64,000 bases of DNA, taken from assembly GCA_029204045.2 (NCBI GenBank), contig CM055067.1, positions 25,680,838-25,744,837 of the forward strand, in the 5' to 3' direction. Positions within the stretch are counted from its first letter, which is position 1. Each line of letters starts with the position of its first letter. The translations under genes and the position numbers were made by a program. The stretch is from Tillandsia leiboldiana. Lineage: Eukaryota; Streptophyta; Magnoliopsida; Poales; Bromeliaceae. Under the pieces are notes generated by a model. The model did no database searches, was not told where the DNA came from, and saw only the letters and a program-made list of their open reading frames with translations. Positions 22,471 through 33,319 of the stretch are shown here, in pieces.

Positions 22471-23516
22471 CTGACCTTTCGGGATTCTCGGACCCTTACT
22501 GTGTCGGTTTGTTCTTTCTCGTCTGTGAGTTGGATGTCCTGTTTTGGGAGCCGTTGGGTTGACGACGGTCCCGGCTATTGAGTACCTCCAGCCAGTGGGT
22601 TTGTATTGTGAGTTGGACATTGTCGATCTGATTGATCGTGGATTTGGATTATAGCCTGCATGAGCCATATTGAGCTCGACAGAGATGCGCGGATACTTTC
22701 CTCGGTGGGGTCGCGCCCCTCGAGTGCCGCTCCGGGGCTGGGCCTATTACTTTGCTATCGCGACTTGTCGACGCAGTCCCTCTGGCTGGGCCAGTTTTGG
22801 CAGTCGCCCTACGTAAGTCCCGTCCTCTTATGGATGTGTGGCAGTAGGTGGGCGCAGGTTTGACTGGACCCCATATGGCAGTCACTGTGATTGGGTTGAT
22901 TGAGTATATGGGTTAGAGTCGATGCATCATTTTCATCTGTATCACCCTTTGAGCATTGTAGATAGAGGCATGATAGCTGTAGACTCTTTCCAGCTTATCT
23001 TTCCATTATTACAGTTTTCCTGTTATCTTATGCCTCTAGTAGACTTAGTGGGCTGACCGTCGGGCTTGGTGGCGGTACCCACTGAGAACTACTGTGGGAT
23101 GTAGTTCTCACACCCGCCGTGGTGACTTTTCCCAGGGACCCCTTTTCCAGTTCCTGCTGCTCCAGTTGCTGACCCTTCTGTTTCTGATCGAGGTGAGGGA
23201 GTCGCGAGCTAGTTTCCTACCCGTACTTGGAGTATAGCTGTACCCCTTTTGGAGCTTAGTAGTACAGTCTGCTGGATTATTGTTGTTAGTTACTTTTGAG
23301 GGTTTTATTTTTGAGTGACTTTTGTAGTGAGGTTCAGACTTGTACTTTTGGAGTTGTATTATTTTATTTCAGTAGTTTACTTTTCAGCTCTGATATCTGT
23401 ATAGCTGTAGTATCCTTCTTTTTGCAGGTTAGATGCTTCGTCTATACGGGGCTTCCCGTATGGGCGGGGGATCTGTTGGCGGGCCCTGGTCGCAGGTTCG
23501 ACCCTGGGGCATGACA
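22471..23516 (+). mobile_element. X: plus-strand Ty3 LTR fragment (3' end of an LTR)
   Basis: Closely related to the E7 LTR: the segment from about 22540 parallels 40770 onward (shared GATTTGGATTATAGCCTGCA), and it ends CTGGGGCATGACA at 23516. The left side is cut by E2. It carries a perfect GAGAACTAC / GTAGTTCTC hairpin (23084-23109) and the terminal ATACGGG / CCCGTAT stem-loop (23444-23457). On the right it abuts the E4 integrase coding sequence, so it is the right end of an element inserted there; whether a body exists to the left is unknown. Confidence 0.8.
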
Positions 23517-25945
23517 TGGTGAGTCGATCCACAATTACCCAAATAGCATCTGCTCCTCCCTGTGCCCTCGGCAATCCAACCACAAAGTCCATCATAATAT
23601 TATCCCATTTCCACTCAGGAATCAGGAGACTCTACAACTTGCCAGCTGGCACCCGATACTCAGCTTTTACCTGCTGGCAAGTTAAACACTGAGCCACAAA
23701 CCTCCCAATATCCCTCTTCATGCCGTTCCACCAAAAGTGTGCCTTGAGGTCCTTATACATCTTAGTCCTACCAGGATGAAGGGTATAAGGTGTATAATGG
23801 GCCTCTCTTAAAATCTGCTCTCTGATCTCGGAGTCCACTGGCACACATGCTCGGTCCCTGTACCTCAGTACTCCCGAAGCATCCACCGTAAAGTTCCATG
23901 ACTGATCACTCGAAATCTGATCTCTAATCCTGGTCAAGTGGGGGTCCTCACTCTGTCTCTCTCTGATCCTGTCTAGCAGAGTGGCTACACGACTAAGGAC
24001 GTCAGTCTAGCAGAGACCCCAGGGGACACAACCTCTAGCTCGAGCCGCCTCATCTCCTCTAGTAATGGCGCCTGGTCTGTGAGCAACATAGACAAGCTCT
24101 GCACAGCTCTTCTGCTGAAAGCATCAGCAACCACATTTGCATTGTCAGGATGGTAAAGGATATCCACATCATAATCCTTTAATAGCTCCAACCATCTGCG
24201 CTGCCTCATATTTAGCTCTTCTGCGTGAACAGATACTTTAGGCTCTTGTGGTCCGTATAAATCTCATAGTGCTCCCCATACAGATAGTGACGCCACAACT
24301 CCAGTGCAAAAATCACTGCAGCAAGCTCCAAGTCATGGGTAGGGTAATTCTTCTCATAATCCTTAAGTTGTCGGGATGCATAAGCAATTACCCTACCCTC
24401 CTGCATCAGCACGCATCCAAGTCCACTATGCGACGCATCACTGTAGATCACATATCCTTTCCCCATAACAGGGAGGGAAAGGATAGGAGCTGACATCAAT
24501 CTGCTCTTCAATTCCTCAAAGCTCCTCTGGCAATCCTCACTCCAAACAAACTTAATTCCTTTACGAGTCAAACGAGTGAGGGGTGTGGAGAGCTTCGCAA
24601 AGTCCTCTACAAACCGGCGATAATATCCAGCTAAGCCCATGAAGCTGCGCACCTCAGACACAGTCGTCGGTCGGGGCCAATACCGAACTGCCTCTATCTT
24701 CGCTGGATCCACTGCCACACCTGCTGCAGAAATCACATGGTCCAAGAAGACCACCTCCCGGAGCAAGAACTCGCACTTTACCAACTTGGCGTACAACTTC
24801 CTCTCTCGTAGAAGTTGTAGCACAATCCTCAAATGTTCCTCATGCTTAGCATCGCACCGGGAGTAAACTAGGATATCGTCGATAAACACCACAACGAACC
24901 GATCCAAGTACGGTCGAAAAATCCTGTTCATCAAGTCTATAAATGCGGCAGGGGCATTAGTCAATCCAAAAGGCATGACGGTGAACTCATAATGCCCGTA
25001 CCGTGTCCTGAAAGCTGTCTTCGGAATGTCCTTGGCCTCCACCTTCAGTTGGTGGTAACCAGATTGCAGATCAATCTTCGAGAAGACACAAGACCTTTGC
25101 AGCTGGTCAAACATATCATCAATGCACGGAAAAAGGGTACTATTTCTTGATGATCACCTTATTCAATTCCCGGTAATCCACGCAGAGCCAAAGTGAACCA
25201 TCATTCTTCTTCACGAACAGCACCGGCGCTCCCCAAGGCGACACACTTGGTTTAACAAAACCCTTATCCATCAAATCCTGGAGTTGCGCCTTCAACTCTC
25301 GCAGCTCTACCAGTGCCATCAGGTAAGGAGCCTTAGAGATTGGTGCAGTTCTCCGAACTACGTCAATCATAAACTCAATCTCCCTATCCGGCGGCATACT
25401 CGTCAACTCTGGTGGGAAAACATCCAGGAATTCACGAACGATAGGGATATCCCCGAGTCCCGGTGCCAACGTAGGCCCCTCAACAACACTAGACAAGAAG
25501 GCTACACATCCTCTGCGAATCATCTGCCTCGCTCGCGAAGTCGAAACCATAGTGGCGAAGAAAGCACTCTGGCATCCCCGGTATACGAACACCTCCTGAC
25601 CTGGCTCTCCAAAAGTCACCGTCCTCGCGGGATAGTCGATCGTCACGAAGTACCGAGCCAACCAGTCCATCCCAAGCACCACATCAAAGTCCCGAAACTG
25701 TCTCAAGACCATCAGGTCTGCTGGCATAATCCAGGCCTCAATCTGCACCGGGCAGGACCAACAACACTCCTCCACGTGCAAAGTGTGATCGGAAATCTGA
25801 ACCTCTCGTGCATGTGGTAATCGTCCTACCTCTAACTCATGCAAGGATGCAAATGCTCTACTAACAAATGAATGAGAGGTACCGTTAACAAATAAGGTAC
25901 GAACCCTAATGCCAGAAAGTAAATCATACCTGCCACCACACAATC
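23517..25945 (-). pseudogene. E4 pol: protease-RT-RNase H-integrase, multiply broken
   Basis: Segments in order: protease and N-terminal RT (25943 to 25140), RT and RNase H (25114 to 24212), connection region (24209 to 23985), integrase zinc-finger region and start of the core (23937 to 23517). The protease active site is ruined: the usual DTGAS reads VNGTS. RT keeps FIDDILVYS, and RNase H keeps YSDASHSGLG. A one-base insertion in a T run near 25120 plus a TAG break the RT; further frameshifts lie near 24210 and 23975, and a TAG lies at about 23630. The core is cut by X just after VDRLT. Clearly non-functional; relatedness to E3 and E7 pol is obvious by eye. Confidence 0.9.
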
Positions 25946-26248
25946 AGCTGTAGTAGGATCCTCCACCTGCGCTAAGCAATCCTGGCCGCTCGACGACGGC
26001 TGTCTCCAATCAGATAGGCTGGGAGGCGAAGCTCGGTCTACCTGGGGATCTGACGGTAAAACTCCTAGTCGCAGCTGGGAAGTAGGAGGAACTGACGCCG
26101 AAGTCTGTGCTGCAACTGTCCTCGGGGGGCACGTAGCTCGAATGTGCCCTGGCTGTCCACATCTGTAACAGCGACCCCACCTCTGCTCACAAGTACTAGC
26201 AAAATGCTGAGCCCCGCAGAAGATGCACCGGCGAGCCTGCTGGGGCTG

Positions 26249-26822
26249 TGTGACGCCCCACTTCCCAGGGGGTCACCCATCCTAGAACTACTCTAGCTCT
26301 AGCACGCTTAACTCTCATAACCTCTTGGATCTTGCTACCATCCAAAATGCTATAGCCGGGTTAAGAGATTTAGTCCTATTATATCATTTATATATAGGAC
26401 TAATCCAAATTCCGGGGTGTCACATTCTTCCCCCCTTTAAGCCCTGACGTCCACGTCAGGCTCAAGCACACTCACAAACACCAGGCGATGTGAGACTCGT
26501 CTCGCTAGACTTAGCCGACCTTGTGAGGAGCTGCACTCCACTCACAACGGTCATTAGCCGGGGAGCCTCGCTCTACCGGCTATATAACCCTAGCTCAGCC
26601 GAGACTCATCTCACATTTCCGGCTGGTGAATGTCTCTGATACCAGCTGTGACGCCCCACTTCCCAGGGGGTCACCCATCCTAGAACTACTCTAGCTCTAG
26701 CACGCTTAACTCTCATAACCTCTTGGATCTTGCTACCATCCAAAATGCTATAGCCGGGTTAAGAGATTTAGTCCTATTATATCATTTATATATAGGACTA
26801 ATCCAAATTCCGGGGTGTCACA
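26249..26822 (-). mobile_element. Cassandra-type TRIM retrotransposon (574 bp)
   Basis: Two 176 bp LTRs (26249-26424 and 26647-26822) that look identical by eye flank a 222 bp non-coding interior. GGCTG is duplicated at 26244-26248 and 26823-26827. In minus orientation the interior starts with a primer binding site (TGGTATCAGAG, about 26634-26644) and ends with a polypurine tract (CTTAAAGGGGGGAAGAA, 26425-26441). Each LTR carries a stretch matching the 3' half of plant 5S rRNA, including AGTTAAGCGTGCT and CTAGGATGGGTGACC, the internal pol III promoter region. Such 5S-bearing LTRs define the Cassandra family of terminal-repeat retrotransposons in miniature, which are non-autonomous. The LTR is shorter than I recall for typical Cassandra copies. 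It is inserted in the E4 gag remnant; identical LTRs imply a recent insertion. Confidence 0.9.
26260..26330 (-). other. 5S rRNA-like segment in the left TRIM LTR
   Basis: Minus-strand match to the 3' half of plant 5S rRNA (A-box region AGTTAAGCGTGCT; C-box region TAGGATGGGTGACC; then CCTGGGAAGT). The right LTR has the same at about 26658-26728. It is not a 5S gene: the 5' third is unrecognisable. Confidence 0.85.
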
Positions 26823-27317
26823 GGCTGCCTCTGCTACTGCTGCCGTCTCTGCTGTCGCGACTGTGACCTCTGCTACTGCTGTAGTGGCCTCTGGGATCCC
26901 CCAGGCCCTCGTCGATCAGAACGCCCACGGCCATACCACTGAGGCCGCGGCGGTCGTGGTGGTCTCCATCCGCAGGTCTATCCCTCATCATCCGAGGCTG
27001 GGCGTTTCCTCTCTGAACCCTACTCTGACGTCCCAGCCCTCTCCCCGACCGCCACGTCACCCCTCTACGCCAACAGTTGCTCCAAGCGCTGGTCTGGTCC
27101 TGTCGAAAACTCCTCGCCACTAAGTGGGTCACCAAGGCCCGCAGTTCCATCAGCTCGGCGAATACTGCCTGCTCACGCTCCTCAGAGGGTGTAGGGGTAC
27201 CCCGAGTAGGAAAACGACGACGGGGAGACATCCTGCCACCAGAAAACACAAGTCAGAAAACAACCACACTCGACCCAATCTAGCGAAAGTCACAAACATC
27301 CCCCTATTTTTATAACT

Positions 27318-27341
27318 TTAAGTTGTCTGCAGCCAACATAA
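27318..27341 (-). promoter_or_regulatory. E4 leader hairpin with palindromic loop
   Basis: Arms TTATGTTG and CAACTTAA pair at 7 of 8 positions around loop GCTGCAGA (palindrome CTGCAG). It lies about 160 bases after the primer binding site and 87 before gag. Confidence 0.5.
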
Positions 27342-27500
27342 TTGTCTAACAGGAATAGGGTATGTCAATCCCTCTTCACCCACCGGAAGAGTCCAATAAA
27401 TAAATCACCGACTTTCGCAAAAATATCGTGTCCCTCACGCCCTATCATCTTAGGATCCGCCAAAAGCCTAGGGTTTTCTAAGTCCCAACTGGCCTATCCC

Positions 27501-27515
27501 TAAGCTCTGATACCA
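27501..27515 (-). promoter_or_regulatory. E4 primer binding site (initiator tRNA-Met)
   Basis: Minus-strand TGGTATCAGAGCTTA, next to the LTR edge at 27524. Confidence 0.9.
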
Positions 27516-27523
27516 TCCTAATC

Positions 27524-30500
27524 TGTCACGGCCTGGGTGTAAACCAGAACCCGGGCCCGTCTACAGATCTGCCGTGCACACGGGATTTCCCGCATATACA
27601 AAGTGCCGAAAACCTGCTCAGATATAAGATAAGCAATAAAAGAGCACAAGTACAGAGCTGAACTAAAAACTACATCATCTCAGACTGAAACTGGAAATAA
27701 AGTACAACAGAAATAAGTATAATAATCTCCCAGCTCACCAAAAAGTACAACCAGCTGGCTGAAGCCAGACCCAAAATAAAAGGAGAATACAACAGTCTGA
27801 GTGGAGGGTACAACAACTGTCTAACCAAACTCTCAGCCTCACATGAGATCTATCTACTTAGCGATCCTCTTACCTCGATCAGCCGCTGTTGGCCCAGCAG
27901 CTCCCACAGAAGATTCTGCAAAACAAAGGGGAAGAAAAAGGGAAGCAACCATGGGAAATGAGAACCACTGATAAAACCAGTAGCCCCAGCGGGTAAATCC
28001 TCAAGATCTGACGTACCCACTAAGTCTACCAGAGGCAGGAGGAAAGTAAAGTGGTAAAGCTGAAAACAGAACTGCTGGTAAAGAGGAACTACCACTACTA
28101 TGCCCCTAATGCTATGATGAATGATAGCAACTGTAAATGTATGCATCAATATAAAAGAAATAACCGCTGAGATATAACCCAATCAACCCGAGCTAAAACT
28201 CGAACACTGCCTGCAAAAACTGTCTCAAGTATCTGCTAATAGATCGGCACTCACTGACCGGAACTCATTGTCCAGTACTCACTGGCCAATGTGTCAATCG
28301 CCTACTCCGGAGTGACACTCAAGGGGCGCGACCCACACGAGTAAAGTAACCATATCACGAGTATCTCAATAGCAGGACTGGATCACGACTATGCTCAAAG
28401 TGGAACAAATCCATCCACAAGTGAAACCTCGATCCCCCAATCTGATGAAAAAGTAAACATTCGGTCAACCGCCCAATGTCCGCGGTCGCCGCAATACCCC
28501 AAAGTCCACAATCTGGTAACATAACCAATATCCGGCCAACCGCCTACTGTCCGCGGTCGCCGCAATACTCCACAAGTCCACAATCGGTACAACCTTTCCC
28601 AGACTCAAAGATTCCGCCTAGTCTATCCCAAACCCCTGCTCGAACCCGAGCAACATGAATCACATATCTGAATAAAAAGGAGAAAAAGAGCGAACATGGT
28701 TTCTCCTAAGTCAAGTCCCAATATGATAGTGTAGCGATAAAAGATAGCCTATCTAGATGTCCATACAAGCATGCATTTGTCCTCATGAAAGATAAAAGAT
28801 AGTGTATCAAATAGTAGCTCTACATAGGTATAACCAACATGCCAAAGTCACTAATCAACTACACATGTCCATAATCCATTATCCATAAAACAATCATCAA
28901 AGTGGTACCCGCACATAGGATATATCATCTTGTCCCCTCGAATAATCAATTTTCATGAAAGACTAAGTGCTATCGTGGCATGCTAATATATCAACACTAC
29001 AACATATCAATCCCACATAAACAGGCTGAGAATTAATCAGATTACTTTAATCATGTATGATGTCCAATAGGGTGGCAAACCGATAATCAATAAATCAGGG
29101 GTCTCTTTAATAGCCCTAGTGGGTAAATTGTAGCAAGAGGTAAACAACAACCACCCACCTGGACGCGCAAATCCAAAACTCCCAAAGTCTCCTCTCGGAT
29201 CAACGGTGGCGACCAAAACAGCGAGGGGCTGTCCACACAGTAGAGCACAAAATTAGCGGTGCATCGGGAAGGTACAACTGTCAAACTAAGCACAGTTTCA
29301 GACTGGGGCCAATAGGACAAATACTCACCTCGACCGTAGCAAAAAGATCCAACTTCCCTTTTCCCCGTGAAACACCAAAATATGCGAGAAAACTGCAACA
29401 AGAGTCGAACATGGCGTAATGGAGATCTTGAATTTCAGTATTTGCTATTTTGCAAACCAGTCCGCTAAAACTGAAGTTTTCACCTACATATAGTCTTCCA
29501 AAAAATCCAAAAAAATCATGGCTGCGCTCCTCGCGAAGTTTAGATGCATATCGAGTGCTTATACTTCTCGTTCCGACACCCGTAGGCCGAGATATAGCAG
29601 GATCTTCCCTCCGTTGTCCAAAAACTGCTGTAGAAAAAGGGGGGTCTAAAGATGCTCCTCAAAACCTAAGATAAACTCGGAATGGAGGGAAACGGTAAAT
29701 ACAGAAAACGTAGGCCTACCTGTCGTAAAAACAATTCTGAAAGAATCATCCAAAAATTCCTTCGGGGTAGCATAGGGAAGCTCGCGGACTGAACTGCGAC
29801 GGAAATGGCCACCGGAAGAGGAATGTCGAAGTGCGCCGAGTTGCCGAGATCGTCGATGTCGCGGCCTCCTAAAACCCTGAAAATTCTTCGTCAGATGGAG
29901 AACACAGCGAGGAAGAACTTTTCTTAAGGTCTCTCCTAGGAAAAGTCCCAAAAAAATAGAAAAGAGGGGAAGTGGAGGCCTATAAATAGGCAAAGCCCAA
30001 AAGGAGCACATTTCGGGCTTGGGCCCGAGTTTCGGGCGCCCGAAATGTTCGGGCGCCAAAAATGCGCCCAAAGCCACCCTGCGATCAGCACCCGAATTAA
30101 CCTGGGCTCGACACATGTCTTGAACAGCGGACAGCGAGTGCGGGGCCAGTCGGGCGCTGCCACGTGGCCCGACCAGGTCAACGGAGCGGGTGGCGCCCGC
30201 CAATCGCAGGGCGCCACGTGGCCCCCAAGTATGGCGCCCACCTGCCTGCGCCTGCCCCCGCACGTCGCCCCACCTGCCCGCCTGCCCCAGGCACGTGCGT
30301 GGACCGCGCGTTCGTGAGCCAGCCAACCCGTGGTCGCCATGTGGCCCCGCCCCGGTCTACTGCTCCCCCCTCCTCGCGCCTCCGTTGATCGCGCCGCGTG
30401 AGCTCGCCAATCCGAGGCTGCCACGTGGCTTCGCCCCCCGTCTACAGCACCCGCGCGGCTTCCGTGGACCGCGCCGCGTGCGCCGGCAAATCATGGTCTG

Positions 30501-30834
30501 CTATGTGGCTCCCCCACCGGTCCACGGCTTCCCCGTGCACCAAAATGCACCAAAAACTTTCAGGTGTCCGCTTCTGGGCATTCGGACTTAGAAAAATACA
30601 AGCAAGTAGCCATTTTTCAGCATTTTTCCGCGCTAAATCCAAGTCCGGCCTCTGATTAGCCTGAAACCACTTCCAAATTTTGGCAAGAGCAGCCGAAAGG
30701 CAGGTTTTATCCAAAATCCTCACTGAGTCCGTCGACGACGTCCATTTGATGCATTGCGGGCCAGACACACCAATAATAGGTGTTTCGCACCACGGATCAC
30801 CGGGGAAAGCTACACGGAGATCTGGGCCACTACA
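27524..30834 (-). repeat. E4 5' LTR (3311 bp)
   Basis: Begins TGTCACGGCCTGGGTGTAAACC and ends GGCCACTACA; same family as the E8 solo LTR at 41853. In element order: U3 with repeated CCACGTGGC G-boxes beside CCAAT boxes (30155-30440), TATA-like CTATTTATAG (29979-29990), donor-like CGACAG|GTAGGCC (29718-29719), a long U5. Several relics of a GACCGCGGACA/CCGGTCAACCG motif recur at 28455-28575, as in E8 at 42815-43075. There are no genes in this span. Confidence 0.85.
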
Positions 30835-32940
30835 CCGGCGACCCCTAGAAATTCGGAAGGAAAAATACTGGTTTACTAAAATGATGAGTGTCCAAAAACA
30901 TTTTGGGTTTAAGGTCCTGATATCACAAGCACACCATGGCCACAACCTCAGTAGCGACAACAAATCAGAGAATACCCGACGACCCGGGGCCACCGTTTAC
31001 CCAAACGGCTCCCTACACAGGCACAACATTAGCCACAGCTACCAGACTCCCCTCGGCCCCCAAGCACGTGTGCGACATGCATCCCACACTATCCCGACCA
31101 CTCGGCCTACTATCTAGATGAGGAAACTATGTCATGGAAAAAGGAATGCAAGGGGTGGAGACTAGATCATAAAGGAACCTAGCCCAAGTGAGAGTTTTCT
31201 AGCAGTCTGGTTAAATACATGCAAACATATGTCAGGATGCTAGTCAAAGTCCAATAATTCTATAAATATCATGATACAGTAATACTAGCACCTATTCTAG
31301 CATGCTGAAAGCTACAATACTATAATTAGTGGAAAATCCACAGTTTTGGAGGAAATCAAACCAACCCACCTAGATGTGCATGTCGGTCCGGAGTCCAAAT
31401 GAGTCGAAACTGGACGTGCGCGATCCTCAGGTTCCCACGATTCCAACGAACTAGAAACCACCCGAAAACTCCTCACGGTCATTGAGATACAAGCCAAACA
31501 CCGCGGTAAGTCCAAATCACCCAAAACAGTAACACCGCCGCAAGTCTGTCCACAAAACAGAAAAATACCTCTTGAGAGATGCCCTCCAAAATTTCCAAGA
31601 AAAGTACAGCTGCAATCCTCGCGAAGTGTAGATAGAAATGGAGTCCTTAAACACCAAATTCCGCCACCCGTAGGCCAAGAAAATGCAAGATCACTCATCC
31701 GTTGTCCAGAAAAATGTTGTAGAAAAAGGGGGTATAAAGAAGCTCCAAAAAACCCCAGAAAAACCCAAAAAAGAGAGGAATGGTAAACACAGAAATTGAA
31801 TGCCTACCTCTCATGGAAATGTTTCCGCAAAAATTGGAGAAAAACTCCAAGAACTCAGCTCGGGGGAGCCCGCGGACGAAAAGTCGACGGAAAAGATCGG
31901 TGTCAAAGAAATGTCGAAGCTCACAAGGTCGGGGAAGAAAAATATGAAGCGGCATCTAAAAATCCTCCAGAATGCCAAAACGCGAAGAAGACTTGATGAA
32001 GAAACTCTCTGTTGAAAATAGCCCCAAAATCGGATCCAAAAATCCGTCAAAAGAAGCCCAAGAGGGGCTATTTATAAAGGAAAGACCCAAAAGAAGTCAA
32101 TTCGGGTCAAAGGGGGGATTTTCGGGCGCCCGGATCCGAACCGCGCCTCACCCGGACACGTGGCGCTCATCCAAGCGGCTCTCGCTTCGCGCCTGAATTG
32201 CCATGATGCTGCCATGTGTCCCGCCCCCGTGCTCTGCACGCCCCGCCCACGCGCGGCGGCTGGCACCAGCCAATGGCAGCGCGCCACGTGGCCAGGCGCG
32301 GTCCATGCTGCGGTCCACACGCCGCGCTTTGTGCCGAGTCTCTCGCGTCGCTTCCAGCCAATGGCGTACTACCACATGGCGCCGCCCTGCCAATCGTGGT
32401 GCGATTGCCGTGGCCCGGCCAATTAGAAGGCGCCACGTGGCTGGAGCGCTCGGTCGCTGGTCCCGATGCACTCGCCAAGGGCTGTGGACCGGCCTGCCCG
32501 CACCCCTGCGCCTGCCCGCGCCTGCCCCGCGCCTGCCCAAGGCCGCCCCGCCGCACTCCGGCGCCTGCCTGCGGCCGCCGGTGCTGCCCGCGGCCGCGAC
32601 GCTACCCGGCCTGCCCGAGCTATAGTAAAAGTGCCCGATGTCTGTTTTAGGGCATCCGGTTCCCGAAAAATACATCCAGGGCGTCCGGCTCCCGAAAAAT
32701 ACATCCAAATAGCCGATTTTCATCGTTTTTCTGCACTGAATCCAAATTCGATGTCCGTTTTGCAAGAATCCACTTTTAAATTTTGACGAAGGCGTCCGGA
32801 TAGGCAAACTTGATCTAATTTTCGCGCCGAGTCCAATCCTGTGGTCTGATTTGCACGCACAATGCACTCGACACACCAAAATAGGTCTTTTCTCATCGCC
32901 GACCACACAGTCAAGTTACACGGGGCCTCGAGATACCACA
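30835..32940 (-). repeat. E5 3' LTR, truncated part
   Basis: The right-hand 2.1 kb of an LTR that E4 split, ending CTCGAGATACCACA next to a polypurine tract. It is related to the E4 LTR: 31695-31820 parallels 29610-29730. Carries G-box/CCAAT pairs (32155-32440), a TATA box (minus TATAAATAG at 32068-32076) and a donor-like GAGAG|GTAGGCA (31806-31807). Confidence 0.8.
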
Positions 32941-32956
32941 TCCTCCCCCACTAAAA
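32941..32956 (-). promoter_or_regulatory. E5 polypurine tract
   Basis: Minus-strand TTTTAGTGGGGGAGGA directly before the LTR start TGTGGTATC; the same tract precedes the E7 3' LTR (61065-61080). Confidence 0.9.
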
Positions 32957-33319
32957 GAAAGTTTCGTCCCCGAAACAAGACTAAACAAAAACAAACACAA
33001 CCACAAAACCAACTCACCCACATCCTACCAAAAATGATAGAGCCCAACATCAGGAACATCATCAACCCCAACTCTCAATTTAGAAAGCAGCCAAAAATTG
33101 TGAAAAGTCCGAAAGGCCGGTGCCTTCACCCTAATCAAACAAGAACAGGTTCCAGCACCGTCTCCATTTCTGCAGTAACCTTTCAATGTTTTTGTCCCGT
33201 TCGCGAGCTTCGGCGTAAAGACGAGAAAAAGGGAGAGAAGTGTTGAAGCTGTCCCTGCCGTGGCTGTACAAACGAAAGCTACGATCTACCACGACCCCCT
33301 AGGGACACAACCTCAAGCC
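32957..33319 (-). other. E5 3' non-coding stretch
   Basis: Starts with GTTTCGGGGACGAAACTTTC (minus), the conserved sequence between the pol stop and the polypurine tract in this group. The remainder shows no recognisable coding; the integrase that should lie here is absent. Confidence 0.5.

Larger units (their letters stand above)
25946..27231 (-). pseudogene. E4 gag remnant, capsid deleted and split by the TRIM
   Basis: Starts MSPRRRFPTRGTPTPSEE at 27231, just after an acceptor-like GGTGGCAG. The N-terminal helix (EREQAVFAELMELRALVTHLVARS) is followed almost directly by the basic, glutamine/arginine-rich region, so most of the capsid domain is missing. The two zinc knuckles (CIFCGAQHFASTC, CYRCGQPGHIRATC) are at about 26130-26225, left of the TRIM. 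Several stops and frame changes are present. Confidence 0.8.
23517..30834 (-). mobile_element. E4: 5' portion of a decayed Ty3/gypsy element
   Basis: Contains integrase N-terminal part, RNase H, RT, protease, gag remnants, leader, primer binding site and 5' LTR, reading right to left. The rest of the integrase and the 3' LTR are cut off by X at 23516. A Cassandra-type TRIM interrupts gag. E4 itself sits in the LTR of E5: its LTR ends GGCCACTACA at 30834 and E5-type LTR sequence follows. Confidence 0.85.

Noticed and set aside
22471..23516. X as part of E4
   Set aside because: Opposite orientation and LTR sequence abutting integrase coding; it must be a separate insertion or join.
26260..26330. 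A 5S rRNA gene
   Set aside because: Only the 3' half is recognisable and it lies within flanking direct repeats with PBS and PPT, so it is a Cassandra-type LTR module.
29646..32906. GC-rich frames of 80-252 codons on both strands
   Set aside because: Alternative-frame openings across the U3 regions of E4 and E5 with repeated G-box modules; no domain.
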